The notes beneath the pieces were generated by a model. The model saw only the letters and a program-made list of their open reading frames with translations. It did not search any database and was not told the origin of the DNA. A DNA stretch of 64,000 bases from Lacipirellula parvula (GTDB lineage Bacteria > Planctomycetota > Planctomycetia > Pirellulales > Lacipirellulaceae). Shown piece by piece: positions 1-8,828 of the stretch; the first letter of the stretch is position 1; each line of letters begins with the position of its first letter. A program made the translations under genes and the position numbers. The stretch covers positions 1,674,001 through 1,738,000 of the forward strand of contig NZ_AP021861.1 in the NCBI RefSeq assembly GCF_009177095.1, written 5' to 3'.

Positions 1-50
1 AAGCAAAACGCGTGGCTCTCTTTGGGAAACCATCGTCCTCTGGGCGGGCC

Positions 51-1373
51 TCACTGCTGGAGGACCCCGCAAGCGGAGTTGATGCGTCCAGCGGCGGCGG
101 GTCCGGCGATGACATCGACAAACTCTCCGATGGGGGCGCGGTCGGCGGGGATGGCGACGGGGGCGTAGCGGCAGGAGGTGCCGATGTGCTGGGGGACCGA
201 GGGGATGAACCCCTCGGCTCGCTGTTGGTTGGGATTCTCTTCCGTGAGGGGGGATTCTACTAGGACGCGGAGGGGCATGCCTTCTAGCGATGCGAAGTAT
301 TTGTCGCGGAGTTCCGCCTCGACGCGAGCGAGTTCGACGCCGCGGTCGTGTTTGGTTTGCTTCGAAATCTGCTCGCCCATCTCGGCCGCCGGCGTGCCGC
401 GGCGGGGGCTGAACGGGAACATATGGATCTTCGAGAAGCCGACTTGGTGGCAGACGTCGACCGTTTCGGCAAACTCGGCGTCGGTTTCGCCTGGGAAGCC
501 GACGATGATGTCGGTGGTGATTGCCGGGCGATCGAGGCGTTCTTTCAGCAGACCGCAGCGGTCGACGAACCGCTTAGCGCCCCAGCGGCGGCGCATCCGG
601 CGGAGGACGCCGTCGCTGCCCGATTGCATCGAGATGTGCAGATGCGGCGTGACCTTGTCGGGATACTCGGCCATTACGTCGATCAGCTCGCGCGTGACCT
701 CGGTCGCTTCGATGCTCGACATGCGAACGCGGAAGTCGCCGGGGACTTCCGCTAGCGAACGCACGAGGTGCGAAAGCCGTGTCCATTCCGCTTTCGGCAG
801 CGTCCGGTTCCAATCAACGCCGTAGTGGCCGAGATGGATGCCGGTGAGGACGACCTCGCGATGGCCGGCGTCGACGAGCCGGCGGACTTCGTCGGCGATG
901 TGGGCGGCGGGGCGGCTGGCAAGATTCGGCCGCACGTAAGGAATGATGCAAAAGCTGCAGCGGAGCATGCAGCCATCTTGCACCTTCACGTAGGCCCGAT
1001 GACGGCGGGCGAACCCGCTGATGCCAGTGGGAACGTCGATGACGCCGAAGCGGCCGAGCAAGTCGGGGAGTTCCCGCTTGTCGGTGACGACTTCCGAGAC
1101 ATTGGGTAGCGCCGCGACCTCTTCCGGAGCGCGGGTGGCGTAGCACCCCATCACCACGATCTTCGAGTCAGGATTGTCGCGTGCCAGCCGGCGGATCACT
1201 TGGCGGCTTTTCGAGTCGCCTTCATTGGTGACCGTGCAGGTGTTGACGATGCAGAGGTCGGCCGACTGCTCGTCGAGCGCATCTTCGTAGCCGATGCCGA
1301 GCAGCCCCTCGCGGACGAACTCGGTTTCGTATTGGTTGACTTTGCAGCCCAGCGTCACTGTCTTAAGTTTCAT
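51..1373 (-). CDS. mtaB: tRNA (N6-threonylcarbamoyladenosine-37) methylthiotransferase MtaB
   Basis: Radical-SAM enzyme that adds a methylthio group to t6A37 of ANN-decoding tRNAs. The 440-residue protein has the N-terminal UPF0004 domain with its three cluster cysteines (C10 in LGCKVNQYE, C46 in CIVNTCTVTNEGD, C77 in VVMGCYA). The radical-SAM triad CMLRCSFC (C135, C139, C142) follows, then a TRAM-like C-terminus. The CTVTNEGD form favours MtaB over MiaB or RimO. The frame stays open to 1616, but that part overlaps clpS in another frame. The ATG at 1373 gives the family N-terminus MKLKTVTLGCKVNQYE and lies 2 bases after the clpS stop, so translation is probably coupled. Confidence 0.93.
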   Translation of the reverse strand: MKLKTVTLGCKVNQYETEFVREGLLGIGYEDALDEQSADLCIVNTCTVTNEGDSKSRQVIRRLARDNPDSKIVVMGCYATRAPEEVAALPNVSEVVTDKRELPDLLGRFGVIDVPTGISGFARRHRAYVKVQDGCMLRCSFCIIPYVRPNLASRPAAHIADEVRRLVDAGHREVVLTGIHLGHYGVDWNRTLPKAEWTRLSHLVRSLAEVPGDFRVRMSSIEATEVTRELIDVMAEYPDKVTPHLHISMQSGSDGVLRRMRRRWGAKRFVDRCGLLKERLDRPAITTDIIVGFPGETDAEFAETVDVCHQVGFSKIHMFPFSPRRGTPAAEMGEQISKQTKHDRGVELARVEAELRDKYFASLEGMPLRVLVESPLTEENPNQQRAEGFIPSVPQHIGTSCRYAPVAIPADRAPIGEFVDVIAGPAAAGRINSACGVLQQ

Positions 1374-1375
1374 CG

Positions 1376-1726
1376 CTATTCCACCGGCTCGATGGTGCTC
1401 CACATCGAACCCTTGCTGCCTTCCATATTGTCTTTGCCGTAGGCGTGAATCTGATCCCGCTTCAGTTCGGCGTGTTCCATCGTGGTCGTCAGCACGACCG
1501 CTTTGCCGTCGGCGTCGACCGACTTGGCGATCTCCTCGCACTGCTGCTTTTCGTGGCCGAACAGTTCGCGGAGCATCTTCTCGACGTAGTCGAACGTGTG
1601 GCCGTCGCTGTCCCACAGGAGGACGTTGTAGCGGGGCTGGCGGCGGTGTTCGCGGTCGGGGGTGGTTTGCTTCTTCGGCGCCACGACCACGACCGTTTCG
1701 TCGTCAGGATCGGAGAACATCGACAT
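1376..1726 (-). CDS. clpS: ATP-dependent Clp protease adaptor ClpS family
   Basis: Small adaptor of 116 residues that delivers N-end-rule substrates to ClpAP/ClpCP. A disordered N-terminal arm of about 30 residues precedes the ClpS fold: PRYNVLLWDSDGHTFDYVEKML matches the conserved NVLLxDDxxHTFxYV region, and the C-terminal strand reads AELKRDQIHAYG. The usual Asn-Asp of the substrate pocket reads WDSDGHTF here, a common variant of secondary ClpS copies. It sits 2 bases upstream of mtaB on the same strand. Whether it is the main ClpS or a paralogue cannot be told from the window. Confidence 0.85.
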   Translation of the reverse strand: MSMFSDPDDETVVVVAPKKQTTPDREHRRQPRYNVLLWDSDGHTFDYVEKMLRELFGHEKQQCEEIAKSVDADGKAVVLTTTMEHAELKRDQIHAYGKDNMEGSKGSMWSTIEPVE

Positions 1727-1890
1727 GGTCGCGTCGTTTCGTTGGAGCGATTCGGGCTCGGCGCCGCCGCAGAGGGGCGTTGCCGGGCCGCGGATGGGCG
1801 TAGTGCAGGGGGAGTGGGGCCATTATATTGGTTGCGTTCCCGGCGGCCAAACGGCCCGGACAATCGCTGCCACCCCTCGCTTGAACTGCC

Positions 1891-3264
1891 GTGCTAGACC
1901 AGACGCTTGAGCATATCGACGCCCACCGCCCGAAGTTCGAGGGCGACCTGATGGCCCTGCTACGGATCCCGAGCGTTAGTGCGGATCCGGCCTTCAAGGG
2001 GGATGTCCGCCGAGCGGCCGATTGGCTCCGCGACCACTTGGTGAAGCTGGGGCTTACCGTCCACCTGATCGAAACGAACGGCCACCCGATCGTTTACGCC
2101 GAATCGCCCCCCGTGCCGGGCGCCCCAGTGGCGTTGGTGTACGGCCACTACGACGTCCAGCCGCCGGACCCGCTCGACGAATGGCAGACGCCGCCGTTCG
2201 AGCCCGATGTCCGCGACGGCAAGGTTTTCGCCCGCGGGGCGACCGACGATAAGGGGCAAATGCTGACCCATGTGAAGAGCATCGAGGCGTGGCTCGCCAC
2301 CGCCGGCAAGTTGCCGCTGCAGGTGAAACTGCTGATCGAGGGCGAAGAGGAAGTCGGCAGCGAGCACCTCGGCGATTTCCTCAAAGAGAACGTCGAGCGA
2401 CTGGCCTGCGATTGCGTCGTCGTCAGCGATACGAGCCAGTTCGCTCCCGGCGTACCGGCGATCACCTATGGCCTGCGCGGCATCGCTTACTTCGAGTTGA
2501 AGCTGATCGGCCCGAAGCAAGACCTCCACTCGGGCGTCTTTGGCGGCGGCGTCGCCAATCCGGCCAACGCCCTCGCGAAGATGCTCGGCGCCCTGGTGGA
2601 CGCCGACGGGCGGGTGACGATCCCCGGGTTCTACGACGACGTGGCCGATCTCACGGAACGCGAACGCCAGGAATTCGCGGCGCTGCCGTTTGATGAAGCG
2701 GCGTTCAAGTCGCAGCTAGGCGTCGAGCACCTCGCCGGCGAAAAGGGGTTCAGCACGATCGAACGCCGCTGGGCCCGCCCGACGCTCGACATCAACGGCC
2801 TCACCAGCGGTTACCAAGGCGCCGGCGCCAAGACGGTGCTGCCGGCCAAGGCGACCGCCAAGCTGAGCTGCCGGCTAGTGCCGAACCAAGATCCCCACAA
2901 GGTGGCCGCGGGCTTAAAGAAGCGGCTCGAAGAATTGCTGCCGCCGGGGATCAAGATGAAGCTGGTCGAGCATCATGGCGCCCCCGGGGTGGTGTTCCCG
3001 CTCGATAGCCCCTACCTGCAAGCGGCGGCCGTCGCCGTGGAGAAGGGCTTCGGTCGCCGGCCCGTCTTCATCCGCGAAGGTGGTTCCATCCCGATCGTCA
3101 ATACATTCGCATCGCTACTCAACGCCGACGTCCTGCTGCTGGGCTGGGGACAGAACGACGACAATCCCCATAGCCCAAACGAAAAGTTCTCGCTCGACGA
3201 CTTCCACCGCGGCACGCGTGCGAGCGCGGCGCTGTGGCAGGAGTTGGCGGCGATTAAGAAATAA
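1891..3264 (+). CDS. M20/M25/M40 family dipeptidase
   Basis: Zinc metallopeptidase of 457 residues, probably a cytosolic di- or tripeptidase. Metal and catalytic motifs are in family order: YGHYDVQP (H86, D88), GATDDKGQ (bridging Asp near 119) and EGEEEVGS (Glu 152/153). A dimerisation insert follows (LHSGVFGGGVANP), and the C-terminal metal-ligand region reads GWGQNDDNPHSPNE. The start is GTG at 1891; no ATG upstream fits. There is no signal peptide. It is divergent from clpS/mtaB and 54 bases ahead of serS, so it may be co-transcribed with serS. The substrate is not predictable from sequence. Confidence 0.9.
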   Translation: MLDQTLEHIDAHRPKFEGDLMALLRIPSVSADPAFKGDVRRAADWLRDHLVKLGLTVHLIETNGHPIVYAESPPVPGAPVALVYGHYDVQPPDPLDEWQTPPFEPDVRDGKVFARGATDDKGQMLTHVKSIEAWLATAGKLPLQVKLLIEGEEEVGSEHLGDFLKENVERLACDCVVVSDTSQFAPGVPAITYGLRGIAYFELKLIGPKQDLHSGVFGGGVANPANALAKMLGALVDADGRVTIPGFYDDVADLTERERQEFAALPFDEAAFKSQLGVEHLAGEKGFSTIERRWARPTLDINGLTSGYQGAGAKTVLPAKATAKLSCRLVPNQDPHKVAAGLKKRLEELLPPGIKMKLVEHHGAPGVVFPLDSPYLQAAAVAVEKGFGRRPVFIREGGSIPIVNTFASLLNADVLLLGWGQNDDNPHSPNEKFSLDDFHRGTRASAALWQELAAIKK

Positions 3265-3318
3265 GCTGCGGTTTCCCGTTTCCTCGCAAATCGACACGCA
3301 CAGAAAGCATCGCCCCCC

Positions 3319-4614
3319 ATGCTTGATAAGCGCTTTATTCTCGAGAATGCCGAATCTGTTCAGCAGAACTGCGACGCCCGCGGCATGAAGGCCGACGTGG
3401 CGCGGTTCGTAAAGCTCGAAACCGAATGCCGCTCGCTGCAGCAGGAAATCGAAGAGCTGTCGCGGCAGGCTAACGTCGTCAGCAAGTCGATCGGCCAAGC
3501 GAAGGATGATGCGGAGCGCGAAGCCCGTAAGGAAGAAGGCCGCCAGCTGCGGGAATCGAAGGAAGCGAAGCAGGCCGACTTCGACCGGATCGACGCCGAG
3601 GCGGGGGCGATCTACCGCAGCCTGCCGAACATGACGCACCCCGAGTCGCCCCGCGGCGGCGAGGATGCGAGTCGCGAGCTGCGGAAAGGCGCCACGCAGG
3701 TGACGCCCATGCGGTTCCCGGTGCAGGACCACGTCCAACTCGCCGAGCAGCACGACCTGATTGATTTCGAAGGCGCCGCCCGCATCGCCGGCCACGGGTT
3801 TTACTTCCTGCGGAACGAAGCGGCGCTGCTTGAAATGGCGCTGCAGCAGTACGCCGTCGAACTGCTCGTGAAGGAAGGGTTTACGCCGACGATCACCCCC
3901 GACCTCGCTCGCGGCGAGATTTTGGCCGGCGTCGGTTACATTCCGCGCGGGCCGGAAACGCAAATCTACACGGTCGAGAATTTCGACCTGAACCTGGTCG
4001 CGACTTCGGAGATCACACTCGGCGGGTTGTACGCCGGCATCACGATCGACGCCGACGACCTGCCGATCAAGCTTTGCGGAATCAGCCACTGCTTCCGCAC
4101 CGAAGCGGGCGCCGCCGGGCGCGCCTCGCGCGGCCTCTACCGCGTCCACCAGTTCACGAAGGTCGAGATGTTCGCGTTCACGCTCCCTGAGCAGAGCGAG
4201 GACATGCACAATTACTTCTGCGAACTCGAGTGCGAAATCTTCGACGGCCTCGGCATCCCCTACCGCGTCCTCGACATCGCCTCGGGCGATCTCGGCGGGC
4301 CGGCCTACCGTAAGTTCGACCTCGAAGCCTGGATGCCAGGCCGCGGCGACGGCGGCGAGTATGGCGAAGTCACCAGCACGTCGAACTGCACTGACTACCA
4401 ATCGCGGCGGCTCAACATCCGCTACAAGACGAAGGGTGAAAAGGGGACGAACTTTGTCCACACGCTCAACGGTACCGCGGTGGCGATCAGCCGAGCACTG
4501 ATTGCGATCATGGAGAACTGCCAACAGCCCGACGGCTCAATCCTCATTCCCGAAGTCCTGCGGAAGTGGGTCGGGAAGGACCGCATCGGTGGCGCCGAAG
4601 ACGATGACGAGTAG
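3319..4614 (+). CDS. serS: Seryl-tRNA synthetase
   Basis: Charges tRNA-Ser with serine; class II synthetase of 431 residues, the normal bacterial length. The N-terminal antiparallel coiled-coil arm (about residues 28-105, rich in Glu/Lys/Gln) contacts the long variable arm of tRNA-Ser. The catalytic domain shows motif 2 (CFRTEAGAAGRASRGLYR) and motif 3 (NGTAVAISRALIAIMEN). The serine-site region TSEITLGGLYAG replaces the more frequent TSEVPLT, a mild variant. A short acidic tail (GAEDDDE) ends the protein. The ATG at 3319 gives MLDKRFILENAE, a typical SerS N-terminus. Confidence 0.96.
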   Translation: MLDKRFILENAESVQQNCDARGMKADVARFVKLETECRSLQQEIEELSRQANVVSKSIGQAKDDAEREARKEEGRQLRESKEAKQADFDRIDAEAGAIYRSLPNMTHPESPRGGEDASRELRKGATQVTPMRFPVQDHVQLAEQHDLIDFEGAARIAGHGFYFLRNEAALLEMALQQYAVELLVKEGFTPTITPDLARGEILAGVGYIPRGPETQIYTVENFDLNLVATSEITLGGLYAGITIDADDLPIKLCGISHCFRTEAGAAGRASRGLYRVHQFTKVEMFAFTLPEQSEDMHNYFCELECEIFDGLGIPYRVLDIASGDLGGPAYRKFDLEAWMPGRGDGGEYGEVTSTSNCTDYQSRRLNIRYKTKGEKGTNFVHTLNGTAVAISRALIAIMENCQQPDGSILIPEVLRKWVGKDRIGGAEDDDE

Positions 4615-4699
4615 GTCGTCGCGACCTAATTGATCGAATTCATCCGGAGGCGTGCGAGCCTCTCGCAGCCCGAACCAAATTCTTTTCGCGGAGTGCGTG

Positions 4700-5641
4700 G
4701 TGCGATACTTTTCCCTACTAGCTCTGTTGTCCGGCTCGCTATACGCATCAGTCTGCTCGGCGGAGGGGCATCGCCTCGCCACGCAGGGTAACGACCGCCT
4801 CGCAATCGTCGCCCCCGATGGCTCGATCGAACGCGAGAAGCCGTGGGGCGGGATTCACGACATCCACCGACTGCCGAACGGCCACTTCATGGTCCAGCGG
4901 GGCGGGGCGGAGGTCGTCGAGATCGATCCGGCGAATGGTCACATCGTCTGGTCGTACGATTCAGCCAAGCAGGGCGGTAATGATGGCAAGCCGGTCGAGG
5001 TTCACTCATTTCAGCCGCTGCCTGACGGCAAGCTGATGATCGCCGAATCAGGCCCCGCGCGGATCATCGAGATCGATCGCGAGGGGAAGATTGAGAAGAC
5101 CATTCCGCTCAAGGTCGAGCATCCGCACCCGCACACCGACACGCGGCTCGTGCGGAAACTCGACGACGGCCACTACCTCGTTTGCCACGAAGGCGACGGC
5201 ATGGTGCGCGAGTACGACGGGGACGGGAAGATCGTTTGGGAATACGAGGTTCCCATGTTCGATAAGCCGGCGGCGGACGGGCATGGGCCGGAGGCGTTCG
5301 GCAACAAGTGCTTTGCTGCCGTGCGGTTGGCGAACGGTAACACGCTCATCTCGACCGGCAACGGCCACAGCGTCATCGAAGTGACGCCGGCGAAAGAAGT
5401 CGTCTGGAAGCTGGAGCAAAACGAACTGCCCGGCATCACGCTCGCCTGGGTGACGACGCTCGAGGTATTGCCGAACGGGCAGTACGTCATCGGCAACTGC
5501 CACGCCGGCCCGGGACAGCCGACGCTCGTCGAGATCGATCCCAAGACGAAGAAGGTCGTCTGGCAGTTCGATGGCTTCGAGCAATTCGGCAACGCGATGT
5601 CGAATTCGTTGCTGCTCGACGTCGACGGCGTGCGGCGCTAG
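4700..5641 (+). CDS. Exported PQQ-like beta-propeller protein
   Basis: About 313 residues. From the GTG at 4700 the protein starts MRYFSLLALLSGSLYASVCSA, a clear Sec signal peptide; the frame is open to 4652 but the extra residues are polar and spoil the signal. The mature part repeats blades of the type LPNGHFMVQRGG / EIDPANGHIVWSYD / LDDGHYLVCHEGDGMVREYDGDGKIVWEYE, i.e. a WD/PQQ-like propeller of about six or seven blades. Asp-Gly pairs, alternating hydrophobics and a recurring IVW are visible. No catalytic residue is recognised. Such proteins are common in planctomycete exported proteomes. Function unknown. Confidence 0.75.
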   Translation: MRYFSLLALLSGSLYASVCSAEGHRLATQGNDRLAIVAPDGSIEREKPWGGIHDIHRLPNGHFMVQRGGAEVVEIDPANGHIVWSYDSAKQGGNDGKPVEVHSFQPLPDGKLMIAESGPARIIEIDREGKIEKTIPLKVEHPHPHTDTRLVRKLDDGHYLVCHEGDGMVREYDGDGKIVWEYEVPMFDKPAADGHGPEAFGNKCFAAVRLANGNTLISTGNGHSVIEVTPAKEVVWKLEQNELPGITLAWVTTLEVLPNGQYVIGNCHAGPGQPTLVEIDPKTKKVVWQFDGFEQFGNAMSNSLLLDVDGVRR

Positions 5642-5849
5642 TCAAGCCGCTCGCGTCGGGAATCTTTAACGACCGCTGCTTTCGCTAGGGCATTCTCGCA
5701 ATCGCGTGGCTGATTCCAAGGGTTCGTCCGCCGGTTCTGCCGGTGGAAATTCTGCGCTCGCGCGTCTAAGTTAAGTGTCGCGAGCAGGCGGCTTCGGCCA
5801 CGTTCGCTTGGTCTGACTCTTCCTCTCTTTTGCCGCGTGGAGACGCCCG
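5642..5849. other. Intergenic region with small hairpin
   Basis: Between the propeller gene and the epimerase. It contains a short palindrome at about 5727-5748 (TCCGCCGGTTCTGCCGGTGGA) that resembles one arm of the 86-bp repeat found at 6723 and 36620. A GTGGAG at about 5838 is the probable ribosome binding site of the next gene. No open frame looks genuine. Confidence 0.5.
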
Positions 5850-6701
5850 ATGAAGTTCGGCATGAACCTGCTGCTGTGGACCGCCCACCTCGACGATTCG
5901 ATTCTGCCGGTGCTCGATCGGCTGAAGAAGATGGGCTACGACGGCGTCGAAGTCCCCATGTTCGAACTCAATGAGGAGTTTTACGGCAAGTGGGGCAAGC
6001 GGCTCGACGACGCCGGCCTTGAGCGTACCGCGGTCACCGTGCGAACCGACGCCGACAATCCGGTGAGCCCCGACGCCGCGATTCGCGCGAAGGGCGTGGC
6101 GGGCAATAAGCTCGCGGTTGATTGTTGCGAAGCGCTCGGCGCCGTCACCATGTGCGGCCCGTTCCACTCGGCGCTCGGCAGCTTCAGTGGCGCCGGCCCG
6201 ACGAAGGATGAGTGGAAGTGGGGCGTCGAAACGATGCGCGAGGTCGCCGAGCACGCCGCCAAGACGGGCGTGACGCTCACGGTCGAGGCCGTCAACCGCT
6301 TCGAGTGCTACATGATGAACTGCATGCAGGACGCGGCCCGCTTCGTGCAAGACGTGGCTCATCCCCGCTGCAAGCTGATGTACGACACGTTCCACTCGAA
6401 CATCGAAGAAAAGAACATCCCCGCCGCGATCGCCACGGCGGCGCCACACCTGGGCCATGTGCACATCTCGGAAAACGACCGCAGCACGCCCGGCAAAGGG
6501 AACGTCCGCTGGGCGGAGAACTTCGACGCGTTGGCGAAGACGGGGTACGACGGCTGGATGGTCGTCGAAGCGTTCGGTTTGGCGATGCCGGAAGTCGCCG
6601 CCGCCACGAAGATTTGGCGGCGGATGTACGAGAGCGAAGACCAACTCGCGAGCGATGCGCTGGCGTTTATGAAGAGCGAGACGACGAAACGTCGGGGCTA
6701 G
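5850..6701 (+). CDS. D-tagatose/D-psicose 3-epimerase-like sugar isomerase (TIM barrel)
   Basis: 283 residues, AP-endonuclease-2 fold. The four metal ligands of the D-tagatose 3-epimerase family are recognisable with the family's spacing: E146 (TVEAVNRFE), D179 (LMYDTFHSN), H205 (HVHISENDR) and E240 (VVEAFG). The intervals 33, 26 and 35 are those known for characterised DTE enzymes (E152, D185, H211, E246). H182 and R211 correspond to substrate-binding positions. It probably epimerises a ketose at C3 in the cytosol; hydroxypyruvate isomerase is an alternative within the superfamily. It is preceded by a GTGGAG ribosome binding site and stands alone. Confidence 0.82.
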   Translation: MKFGMNLLLWTAHLDDSILPVLDRLKKMGYDGVEVPMFELNEEFYGKWGKRLDDAGLERTAVTVRTDADNPVSPDAAIRAKGVAGNKLAVDCCEALGAVTMCGPFHSALGSFSGAGPTKDEWKWGVETMREVAEHAAKTGVTLTVEAVNRFECYMMNCMQDAARFVQDVAHPRCKLMYDTFHSNIEEKNIPAAIATAAPHLGHVHISENDRSTPGKGNVRWAENFDALAKTGYDGWMVVEAFGLAMPEVAAATKIWRRMYESEDQLASDALAFMKSETTKRRG

Positions 6702-6722
6702 TCCGGTTCAGGACTGAGCGTG

Positions 6723-6808
6723 CATGAGAGCCACCGGCTTCGCCGGTGGATGAAGTGCTCGTTCGCCGTGCTTGCGCTACGTCCATCGGCAGAGCCGGTG
6801 GCTTTTAT
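6723..6808. repeat. 86-bp hairpin repeat, copy A
   Basis: Starts CATGAGAGCCACCGGC and ends GAGCCGGTGGCTTTTAT. The outer arms AGCCACCGGC and GCCGGTGGCT pair, and an inner hairpin ACCGGCTTCGCCGGT lies in the left arm. A second copy of the same length is at 36620-36705. It lies between two convergent genes and ends on the stop codon of the minus-strand gene, so it could work as a bidirectional terminator. Confidence 0.8.
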
Positions 6809-8634
6809 CAGTTCGGGAGAACCCCGTTCCTACGTTGGGCTGCGCCGACCAAAAGGCCGATGGCGCCGAGGCCCACGAGCGCTCCGGTCGCGGGTTCGGG
6901 AACGGCGTTCATTACGTTCGCAGCGTTCGCGCTGCCGAACGCATTTCGCCACGCCGCGAGGTCGGCTGCGTCAACGTCGCCGTCGCCATTGGCGTCGCCA
7001 TGCGCGGGCAAGGCGCCGGTGGTTTTGCCGTAGCCGCGCTGCCATGCGAGGAAGTCGCCGCCGTCGACTGCGCCGTTGCCGTCGAAATCGACAGGCGAGA
7101 GAGCGACCTTGTCAGAAACGATGAGCCGGTTGCCGCCGCTAGAATAAGTGGCGAGATAGGCGAGCTCGCCTCGATCATTGAATCCGCTGCGCTGGCCATC
7201 GCCATTGCCCGATCCGCCCTCGAAAAAAAGCCCATCGAGTGAGCTAAAGAGATCAAAACTGTCCCAAGACTGTTCTTCCACGGCAACCAAGCGCAGTTCC
7301 CCGGCCGGAGTCGACGCCCAGATTCCGGCATCATTCCATTCATAAATGCCTGATCCACTCAGCGTGGCCACAAATGCGACCTGGCCGGCGTTGTTGAAGG
7401 CCAAGTCGCTGAAACTGAGGAACGACGCACCGTCTGCGCCGGGAGCCAGCGTTCCTTGGAGAGCCAATCTCTGCAAGCTTCCCTGCTTGCGGACCCAAAT
7501 GCTTTCCATGCCACTGCTGAGTAGGCTTTGGAAAGCAATATCGCCTCGGTTATTAAGCAGTAGTGAAGAAAAGTCAAAGAAGCTTGTATTCCACGTTGAC
7601 CCCGGCGCAACATCGCCGCTTCGAACCACTGGCGTCGCGACGCCGTCATTTTCGACGTAGATGACAGGATAGTCGTACGCGTTTGTCTTCCACGTCTGCG
7701 AGACGTACGCCATCGTGCCTGAAGCATTCAGCACGGGATCTGTTGCGAAGTACCGATGCAATCTTCCCGCTTCGAGCCCGGCCGCTTGACTCCCTTCGCG
7801 GGCTACCAGTGAAAGGGCGTTGTTCCGCCGCGCCCAGATGCCAACGTCGTTGCCGGAGCCGACGCCTGTTCCTTGAATCGAGGCGCGGAACGCGATTGCT
7901 CCGTTCTGGTTCATCGATGGGTGGCTATTGAAGAACGACTTAAAGCTCGTGCCCGCTGGCGTCCCGGCTGCATGCTGGCCGCCGCGCGCGACGAGGTGCA
8001 GCAAGCTCTCGTTCTGTGCCCAGATGCCAGGTTCGTTGGTCGCATCCACGCCGGCGCCGCGAACCGTGCCGCGAAACGCGGTTTGCCCGGCGTTGTTCAA
8101 GGTGAGATCGATGAGCGTCGCGAAATCGACGCCTGCCGGCGTGTCGACGGCTTGCGTTCCCTCGCGAGCAATCATCTGGAGGGGGCCGCCTGCGTTCGAC
8201 CAGATGCCGCTGTTGCTATCCAGGGTGACTCCTGCCACGTTCTCGCGTAGGAGGCCGCCGAAGGCGACGGCGCCTGAGGAATTGATCACCGGATTGGCGG
8301 CGCGGCGGAAGAGCGCGCCAGCGGGACCGCCGGGCGCGGCCGATCCTTCACGCGCGACGAGGGCGAGCGCGCCGCCGCCATCCGACCAGACGCCAGTGTC
8401 ATTCGGCGCGGTCACGCCGCCGAAGTTGTTCGTCAGCGTGGCGGAGAAGGCGACTCGGCCGGCGTTGTTGAGAACTGGGGGCGACGGCCCGTCGGCGGTG
8501 ATGAAGAACGTGGAGAATTGGCCCGTGGTCCCGGGGGCTGAGTCGCCTGTTTGAGCAACGATTCGATCAGCCGCGATGGCTGGCAAGTTCGTCAGTGCAG
8601 CGACCAGAAGAATATGAACAATGCGGAGCTTCAT
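6808..8634 (-). CDS. NxxGxxAF-repeat exported protein with dockerin-like segment and PEP-CTERM anchor
   Basis: 608 residues. Signal peptide MKLRIVHILLVAALTNLPAIA. At least eight repeats of about 60-65 residues carry the NxxGxxAF/Y signature (NNAGRVAF, NSSGAVAF, NNAGQTAF, NQNGAIAF, NASGTMAY, NNRGDIAF, NNAGQVAF, NDRGELAY), the known choice-of-anchor tandem repeat family. Near the C-terminus two Ca-binding dockerin-type loops (DFDGNGAVDGGDF and DANGDGDVDAADL) are followed by VPEPATGALVGLGAIGLLVG and a basic tail, a PEP-CTERM exosortase signal. The protein is thus probably surface-anchored or released via exosortase/archaeosortase-type sorting. Ligand unknown. Confidence 0.85.
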   Translation of the reverse strand: MKLRIVHILLVAALTNLPAIAADRIVAQTGDSAPGTTGQFSTFFITADGPSPPVLNNAGRVAFSATLTNNFGGVTAPNDTGVWSDGGGALALVAREGSAAPGGPAGALFRRAANPVINSSGAVAFGGLLRENVAGVTLDSNSGIWSNAGGPLQMIAREGTQAVDTPAGVDFATLIDLTLNNAGQTAFRGTVRGAGVDATNEPGIWAQNESLLHLVARGGQHAAGTPAGTSFKSFFNSHPSMNQNGAIAFRASIQGTGVGSGNDVGIWARRNNALSLVAREGSQAAGLEAGRLHRYFATDPVLNASGTMAYVSQTWKTNAYDYPVIYVENDGVATPVVRSGDVAPGSTWNTSFFDFSSLLLNNRGDIAFQSLLSSGMESIWVRKQGSLQRLALQGTLAPGADGASFLSFSDLAFNNAGQVAFVATLSGSGIYEWNDAGIWASTPAGELRLVAVEEQSWDSFDLFSSLDGLFFEGGSGNGDGQRSGFNDRGELAYLATYSSGGNRLIVSDKVALSPVDFDGNGAVDGGDFLAWQRGYGKTTGALPAHGDANGDGDVDAADLAAWRNAFGSANAANVMNAVPEPATGALVGLGAIGLLVGAAQRRNGVLPN

Positions 8635-8828
8635 AGAGAGGACTCAGGGGAGCTTTAATCACAGATGCGTGGGCTGCTTGTTGGGCCCGAATCTAAGCGA
8701 GACTGCCAGCATACAGAGAGATAGTGGATGTAGCCACCATATTAATGGTTTATTGGCGCGCGTTCCGCAGAAAACGGGAGTTTGCCGTCGACGACGCAGC
8801 GGCGGCAGGAATGCTCGATAAAAAGCAA

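Noticed and set aside
3115-4524. A 469-codon minus-strand frame opposite serS
   Set aside because: serS is unambiguous on the plus strand.
5642-5849. A possible tRNA (GGTTCG in the gap)
   Set aside because: No acceptor stem or anticodon arm can be built around the GGTTCGTCC stretch.
8621-8821. A 66-codon plus-strand frame upstream of the PEP-CTERM gene
   Set aside because: Overlaps the divergent gene's start, no ribosome site, no recognisable sequence.
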